A stretch of 64,000 nucleotides of DNA from QGNO01 sp964493125 (GTDB lineage: Bacteria; Chloroflexota; Dehalococcoidia; Lucifugimonadales; QGNO01): positions 1 through 64,000 of the forward strand of contig CAZBMS010000001.1 in the NCBI GenBank assembly GCA_964493125.1. Reading direction: 5' to 3'. This document shows, piece after piece, positions 59,310 to 64,000 of the stretch (its first letter is position 1; the number at the start of each line of letters is the position of its first letter). Both the position numbers and the translations under genes were made by a program. The notes under the pieces were generated by a model. It was not told the origin of the DNA, did not search any database, and saw nothing but the letters and a program-made list of their open reading frames with translations.

Positions 59310-60644
59310 ATGCAAGATATCTTGGCTGGACTGCGGATTATCGATAGTACAACGGCTGTAGCAATGCCTACGGCGATGCATATTATGGCTGATCTTGGAG
59401 CGGAAATTATAAAAGTCGAAAGCCATACGCTTACCAGAGATGAAACTGGACCATACGCGGACAATGATCCTGGAGAAGAACCTTGGAATAGAGATGCCAG
59501 TTTTCAGCATCTGCATAGAGGAAAGTATAGCCTGACGTTAAATTTAAAGACTGCCGAGGGTATTCAGGCTTACATGGACCTGGCTAGGGTTACTGATGTA
59601 ATAGTGGAGAACAATCGAGCGGGCACTATGGATAGATTGGGCTTGGGTTACAGTGAGCTACGGAAGTTGAAGCCAGACATGATTTACTTTTCGAATACTG
59701 GCTTTGGTCATACTGGGCCTTGGAAAAGATACGCTGGCATTGGAAGTATGCTAGAGCTTATTTGTGGGTTGAGTCAATTCACTGGGTATCCAGATGAAGG
59801 AACCCCTCGCAGAGTAGGAGCAGCATGGTTTGATTTGCATGTTGCATGGATGGCTGTGTTTGCAATCATGGCTGCGTTGCACTACAGAGATGAAACTGGT
59901 AAAGGTCAGTGGGTAGACTTCGCCATGTATCAAATAGGCGTATCTACTCTAGGGGATGCATTATTGGATTATTCCATAAATGGGCGAAATGGACGTTTGA
60001 TGGGAAATCGTCACCCTGTTCATGCTCCTTATGGAGTGTACAGATGTCAAGGCAGCGACAAGTGGATAGCGATCGGAATAGAGACTGACAAACAGTGGAG
60101 TTCTTTGGGCAGTATCTTAGGAAGTGGGCTAGTCGACAATCCTAAGTTTGAAGATCCGCTTTCTCGTAAGCACCACGAAGATGAATTGGATGATTATATA
60201 GCTAAGTGGACTAGAGATAAGAATGCCGAGGAGATTATGGAAATTCTTCAGGAGACCGGAGTACCAGCTTATCCAGTTAAGAATACCAAGGAGCTTCTAA
60301 CTGATTCCCATATGGAAGCCAGGAATTTTTATGAACGATTTATTCACCCACCCGACTCTGGTATCGGTACTCGAGCCTACGTTGGCCGCCCTTGGAGAAT
60401 GCCTCAAATGCCGTCTTCGATTCACAGGCCTGCTCCAAGGCTTGGAGAGCAAAATGAGCACATAATTTCAGATTTGCTCGGCTGGTCAGATGCGGAAGTA
60501 GCTAAGCTTTATTCTCTTGATGTTATGGGCAAGATACCGAGTAATACATTCGAGAGGAAGCCGGTAGACCTTGAGGCTGGCCTCGATGAAGGAACTATTG
60601 CAGAGATTGACCCTGACTTTAAAGAAACGTTGAGGTATCAATAA
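59310..60644 (+). CDS. Type III CoA-transferase (CaiB/BaiF family), copy 1
   Basis: A 444-residue CoA-transferase. The N-terminal Rossmann part has LAGLRIIDSTTAVAMPTAMH and GAEIIKVESH, then YFSNTGFGHTGPWKRYAG, and the catalytic Asp is in GKGQWVDFAMYQIGVST. The C-terminal part includes GVYRCQGSDKWIAIGIE and YERFIHPPDSGIG. Family III enzymes transfer CoA between organic acids. AGGAGG at 59300-59305 precedes two ATGs, and 59310 gives better spacing than 59307. The next CoA-transferase begins directly at its stop. Confidence 0.9.
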   Translation: MQDILAGLRIIDSTTAVAMPTAMHIMADLGAEIIKVESHTLTRDETGPYADNDPGEEPWNRDASFQHLHRGKYSLTLNLKTAEGIQAYMDLARVTDVIVENNRAGTMDRLGLGYSELRKLKPDMIYFSNTGFGHTGPWKRYAGIGSMLELICGLSQFTGYPDEGTPRRVGAAWFDLHVAWMAVFAIMAALHYRDETGKGQWVDFAMYQIGVSTLGDALLDYSINGRNGRLMGNRHPVHAPYGVYRCQGSDKWIAIGIETDKQWSSLGSILGSGLVDNPKFEDPLSRKHHEDELDDYIAKWTRDKNAEEIMEILQETGVPAYPVKNTKELLTDSHMEARNFYERFIHPPDSGIGTRAYVGRPWRMPQMPSSIHRPAPRLGEQNEHIISDLLGWSDAEVAKLYSLDVMGKIPSNTFERKPVDLEAGLDEGTIAEIDPDFKETLRYQ

Positions 60645-61874
60645 ATGGAAAACATCATTGGTTCGGCACTAGGAAAGTTTCGAATAATCGACCTAACTAT
60701 GGGTATAGCAGGCCCATACGCTACTAAGCTTTTTGCTGACTATGGCTCAGATGTTATAAAGGTAGAACCACCCGGGTCTGGTGACATAGCTAGAAGCATT
60801 GGGCCATTTCATGGTGATGACCCTCATCCTGAGAAGTGCTTGCTTTTCCTTTGTCTCAATTGTAACAAGCGTGGCGTTACGCTAAATCTCGAAACTCTTA
60901 CGGGTAGAAAGATTTTTCGTGAATTGGTGAAGACTGCGGACGTGATATTCGAGAGCTTTAGTCCTGGCTATCTTGATGAAATAGGTCTGGGTTATGACGA
61001 ACTGTCTTCAATAAACCCGAACATTGTTATGACATCTATTAGCCCATTTGGGCAGACGGGTCCTCATCGTAATTACGATGGCAATGATCTGATTTACCAA
61101 GCTGCTGGAGGAATAATGTATACCAGCGGCGCATACGATCGAGAACCGTTGAAACATGGTCATCCCCAGAGTCTTTATTTTGGAGGAATAACCGCAGCTT
61201 ATGCTACTTCTATAGCGCTTTATGGTCGAAACGTGATTGGTCATGGGCAACATCTCGACTTTTCTCTTGCGGAATCGGCTGCGGCTCACCAGTATCAGCC
61301 GGTAATCAGGTACACATTTCTTGGAGCGATAGATCGTAGGGCACCAAAAGCTGACACTGACAATCTGAAGAGTACAGGTTGGCAAGGGATAGTTCCTACT
61401 AAGGATGGATTTGTGAGCCCAACCCTTCGGCCTCCTAGAAGGGCTCTTAGCGGCGCAGAAGCTTGGAAGGAATATGCGAAACTTATAGGCAGACCAGACT
61501 TAGGTGAGGCGCTTGCTGATGCAAAGACTGCCAAACAACGTGATGAGATATTGATGCCTGCTTTGAAGGAAATAGGAAAATTTGATTATTATCACAATAT
61601 TATGTCTAACGAATGGCTAGGGGGTGTGGTCCAAACGTCTGAAGATTTGGTAAGTTGCCCTCAATTAGAGGAAAGAGGTTTTTGGACCGAAGTAAATCAT
61701 CCGGTTATGGGGAAAGTTAAGTTACCAGGAGAGCTGTTTAGAATGCCTGAAAGCCCTTGGAGAATGCGATATCCTGCTCCATTGTTGGGTCAGCATAATT
61801 CTGCTGTTTATGCGGGTGAACTTGGGTACTCCGTTCAGGATGTTATTAGATTACGTCAGCAGGGTGCTATTTAG
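60645..61874 (+). CDS. Type III CoA-transferase (CaiB/BaiF family), copy 2
   Basis: A 409-residue CoA-transferase with FRIIDLTMGIAGPYATKLFA, GSDVIKVEPPGSGDIARSIG and NPNIVMTSISPFGQTGPHRN. The catalytic Asp lies in GHGQHLDFSLAESAA. It directly abuts copy 1 (stop TAA then ATG), so the two are very likely translated together and may form a heteromeric transferase. The pair is diverged in sequence, not a recent tandem duplication. It converges with the HEAT-repeat gene. Confidence 0.9.
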   Translation: MENIIGSALGKFRIIDLTMGIAGPYATKLFADYGSDVIKVEPPGSGDIARSIGPFHGDDPHPEKCLLFLCLNCNKRGVTLNLETLTGRKIFRELVKTADVIFESFSPGYLDEIGLGYDELSSINPNIVMTSISPFGQTGPHRNYDGNDLIYQAAGGIMYTSGAYDREPLKHGHPQSLYFGGITAAYATSIALYGRNVIGHGQHLDFSLAESAAAHQYQPVIRYTFLGAIDRRAPKADTDNLKSTGWQGIVPTKDGFVSPTLRPPRRALSGAEAWKEYAKLIGRPDLGEALADAKTAKQRDEILMPALKEIGKFDYYHNIMSNEWLGGVVQTSEDLVSCPQLEERGFWTEVNHPVMGKVKLPGELFRMPESPWRMRYPAPLLGQHNSAVYAGELGYSVQDVIRLRQQGAI

Positions 61875-61883
61875 GTTTGAATT

Positions 61884-62801
61884 TCACAATCTAAACCCTA
61901 ATGGATCTTCTTCAATAGACAGATCCTCAATTGCCGATTGAATTGCCGCGGAAACACTCTCGTCGTGCGTAGAGAGATGCTTTTGTAGAACGCTCTTAGC
62001 TGTTGATCCGCCTATGAAAGATAAGGCTTTAATAGATGCTAGTTGTATTTGGGCATCCTCATCACTAATGAGTTCTGATAGATATTCTATGCTCGATTCT
62101 TCGGCTAGCTCTCCCATAGATACGGCTGCTTCATATCGTATTGCAGGTTCTTCATCGCTGGCAGCTTCCATTAACAGGGGCAACCACTTTCGATCGGCTG
62201 TTTTACCCATTGCGAATACAGCACTCACTCGTACGTTTAAAAGGTTGCTCCCGTAAGCTTGGTATATCAAATTGTTGATTTCAGGGGTGTTGAAAATGGC
62301 AACTGCTTCTAAGGCTCGCCTCCAAACCTCTGGGTCCTCAACGTTTTTTTCTAGTAGCTCCAATAGAACTTCTTTGAGTTGATTGCTATCTTTTTGCAGC
62401 AGCTTTCCGCTCTGTGCCAAAATGCAGAACTTGCCGATGGCCGTCGCAGCTGATGCCCTTACATCCTTATGAGTATCATCTTTTAGTAGGGCTATCAAAG
62501 GGTTAATTATAGCTCTGTCGTCGCATTCCCAAAGACCATTAACAGCCATTGATCTAACTTTAGGATCTGTGTCCTTGAGGCAATGTTGCAAGATGCTAGT
62601 GAAATCCAGTTCAATGTCTGCTTCAGCCATATTGATTATGCGTTCGACAATAGTACGCCGCTGCTCAACAGATAGAGATTCCCAAGTGTTCGAAACTGAA
62701 AATAATACCTCTTTGCTGATGCCAGATAACTTTGCCAAGTCAGAGTGCTTGATTCGGTTGGGACTTGATACTATTTGTTCGAGCGAGTTATCAGATTCCA
62801 T
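61884..62801 (-). CDS. HEAT-repeat protein, unknown function
   Basis: A 305-residue protein formed mostly of HEAT/PBS-lyase-like helical repeats of about 30-38 residues, for example DPKVRSMAVNGLWECDDRAI, DTHKDVRASAATAIGKF and EPAIRYEAAVSMGELAEESS. Such solenoids mediate protein binding. The start is placed at ATG 62801, two bases after the pmbA stop. An upstream start would overlap pmbA with no homology. The first 60 residues are not repeats. It is probably co-transcribed with pmbA. Confidence 0.82.
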   Translation of the reverse strand: MESDNSLEQIVSSPNRIKHSDLAKLSGISKEVLFSVSNTWESLSVEQRRTIVERIINMAEADIELDFTSILQHCLKDTDPKVRSMAVNGLWECDDRAIINPLIALLKDDTHKDVRASAATAIGKFCILAQSGKLLQKDSNQLKEVLLELLEKNVEDPEVWRRALEAVAIFNTPEINNLIYQAYGSNLLNVRVSAVFAMGKTADRKWLPLLMEAASDEEPAIRYEAAVSMGELAEESSIEYLSELISDEDAQIQLASIKALSFIGGSTAKSVLQKHLSTHDESVSAAIQSAIEDLSIEEDPLGFRL

Positions 62802-62803
62802 TG

Positions 62804-64000
62804 TTAGTCTTTCGATGACACGGACACACCATGGCAGTATATCGCTGGTGTTTTTAGGCTCCCGCTTATCCACTTTGATTCGGCACCTAGCGCTTCAATA
62901 CTGTTTAGTACCTTATAGACGTTGCCTGAAATTACACAATCTTTAACACGTCCAATTATTTCCCCTCTACTAATTCGGTATCCTAAGAGTACATTTGCAT
63001 TGAATTCACCAGCGAGAATATTACCTTGACCGGCACCAAGAACCTGTTCAACTATTATTCCATCCGAAATGTCTTTTACCATGTCTGCGTAGGGTACGTT
63101 ACCTTCATCTATTATTAGCACTGTTGAGGATGGTGAAGGTAACGATGTCAAACCGCGCGAACCGTTTCCTGTACTTGTTTTCCCTGCTTGGCCGGCCGTT
63201 TGTAAATCGTACAAGAAGGTGGTTGCAATTCCTTTATCTACTACGGCTTTCCTTCGGCTTGCAACTCCCTCATCGTCAGATGGACTACTACCAGGCACAA
63301 GGGATAATGTTGGGTCGTCCCAAATAGTCAGTTTACTGTCGAGAATTTGTTGGCCTAATTTTCCTATTAATGGAGAGGAGCCTTGAACTATTGTGCGTCC
63401 GTTGAAGCCTGTCATCAGGGGTCCAAGGAGGATGCTGGCAACTCCTTGAGGTGTGAAAATTACAGGTAAAGAGCCTGAGGGTGATTTGGACACGGTCCTG
63501 GCATTCTCAATTTGCTCAGTGACGGATTTCAGAATTAGATCTGTGTTTGTTATGGGGCTACACGAAGCTTCACCGTCCCCGACGAAAAGCATGTCCTCTT
63601 CCTGAATTAGAGTACCGTGCAAGTAAACTCCAAAAGAGCTGGAAGAGTGCTGAACAACTCCACCTTGGGAGTTCATTATCGTTTGTGTTCCGAAAGATTT
63701 TCCAACTCTACCTTCACAGTTAACATCGTTATGTACGCTACGGAGTTGTCTAATTAGAGCTTCCCCTGTCTCAACCATTTTCTCAGTTGAATAGCTGTTT
63801 ACCGAATCGTCCAAAGTATTTACGTCAGGATATGTAGTTTTGGCAGGAAATGTTAGTCTAGCTTCTGGCCCGAATGGAGCTACTTCAACCGCGGTGTCTA
63901 CAAGTGATTGAGGGTAGTTAAGATCCGTAGTTGCAGCAAAGCCTATTCTCCCGTTTTTGATAATTCTGAGAGCTGCTCCCTCTGTTGCCCGCGTTTCCAT
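62804..64000 (-). CDS. pmbA: TldE/PmbA family metalloprotease subunit, C-terminal part (5' end outside window)
   Basis: The visible 398 residues cover most of a TldD/PmbA-family protein; the start lies beyond the window. Motifs include FGTQTIMNSQGGVVQHSSSS, VIFTPQGVASILLGPL, ATTFLYDLQTAGQAGKTSTG and GQGNILAGEFNANVLLGYRI. No HExxxH zinc motif is seen, as expected for the TldE/PmbA partner of TldD. The heterodimer degrades small unfolded peptides. The tldD gene is not in view and may lie upstream outside the window. Confidence 0.88.
   Translation of the reverse strand: METRATEGAALRIIKNGRIGFAATTDLNYPQSLVDTAVEVAPFGPEARLTFPAKTTYPDVNTLDDSVNSYSTEKMVETGEALIRQLRSVHNDVNCEGRVGKSFGTQTIMNSQGGVVQHSSSSFGVYLHGTLIQEEDMLFVGDGEASCSPITNTDLILKSVTEQIENARTVSKSPSGSLPVIFTPQGVASILLGPLMTGFNGRTIVQGSSPLIGKLGQQILDSKLTIWDDPTLSLVPGSSPSDDEGVASRRKAVVDKGIATTFLYDLQTAGQAGKTSTGNGSRGLTSLPSPSSTVLIIDEGNVPYADMVKDISDGIIVEQVLGAGQGNILAGEFNANVLLGYRISRGEIIGRVKDCVISGNVYKVLNSIEALGAESKWISGSLKTPAIYCHGVSVSSKD

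Overview
The window looks like a piece of a metagenome-assembled bacterial chromosome. It contains a 100-base run of N and has moderately low GC by eye. Gene content and order fit a Chloroflexota bacterium of the Dehalococcoidia/SAR202 kind. The pointers are the S10-spc-alpha ribosomal order running into truA-rplM-rpsI, zinc-type S14 and S4, type III CoA-transferases, paired MaoC-type proteins, and SAM-I and T-box riboswitches. This placement is inference from family content and no search was run.

Region 1 (1-13612, + strand) is one long ribosomal operon. It runs from the 3' end of rpsC through rplP, rpmC, rpsQ, rplN, rplX, rplE, rpsN, rpsH, rplF, rplR, rpsE, rpmD, rplO, secY, adk, map, infA, rpmJ, rpsM, rpsK, rpsD, rpoA, rplQ, truA, rplM and rpsI. 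Several products carry unusual low-complexity tails, most strikingly S17 with nine near-perfect copies of a 9-residue acidic unit.

Region 2 (13666-20754, - strand) is a methyl-cycle operon. A strong promoter and a SAM-I riboswitch with terminator precede an mtnA-like isomerase gene, a rhodanese, a basic low-complexity protein, a PfkB kinase, ahcY, metK and a phosphohexomutase. The isomerase has Ser where the family has its catalytic Cys.

Region 3 (20815-27634) holds a MazG-like protein, a gamma-glutamyltransferase and the 5-oxoprolinase genes pxpA, pxpB and pxpC. Together they could turn gamma-glutamyl compounds into glutamate. Divergent from them is a sodium-pump decarboxylase set (gamma, beta and biotin carrier) without its carboxyltransferase alpha subunit.

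Region 4 (27631-43588) is mostly - strand: an EamA exporter, an AlaX editing protein with an unknown partner, a D-aminoacylase-like amidohydrolase, a slipin/NfeD pair, a transglutaminase-like/DUF58/membrane trio whose transglutaminase lacks the catalytic Cys, TatD, two MFS transporters and MsrB. One Ntn-hydrolase gene lies on the + strand.

Region 5 (43664-49550) has tRNA-Glu, an isolated argC, a split transketolase, an amidohydrolase, an RNA 2',3'-cyclic phosphodiesterase gene interrupted by the assembly gap, a small zinc-ribbon protein and a sortase.

Region 6 (49613-56939) is a tryptophan regulon: promoter, Trp-specific T-box with terminator, then trpS-trpE-trpG-trpD-trpC-trpF-trpB, with trpA absent. 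Region 7 (56966-64000) has two hot-dog dehydratase-like genes with a GNAT, a NUDIX hydrolase, two abutting type III CoA-transferases, a HEAT-repeat protein and a truncated pmbA.

The clearest regulatory features are the SAM-I riboswitch and the Trp T-box, each with a near-consensus promoter and intrinsic terminator. I found no CRISPR array, insertion sequence, integrase or phage gene. Apart from the T-box leader, no stretch over 300 bases lacks a gene.
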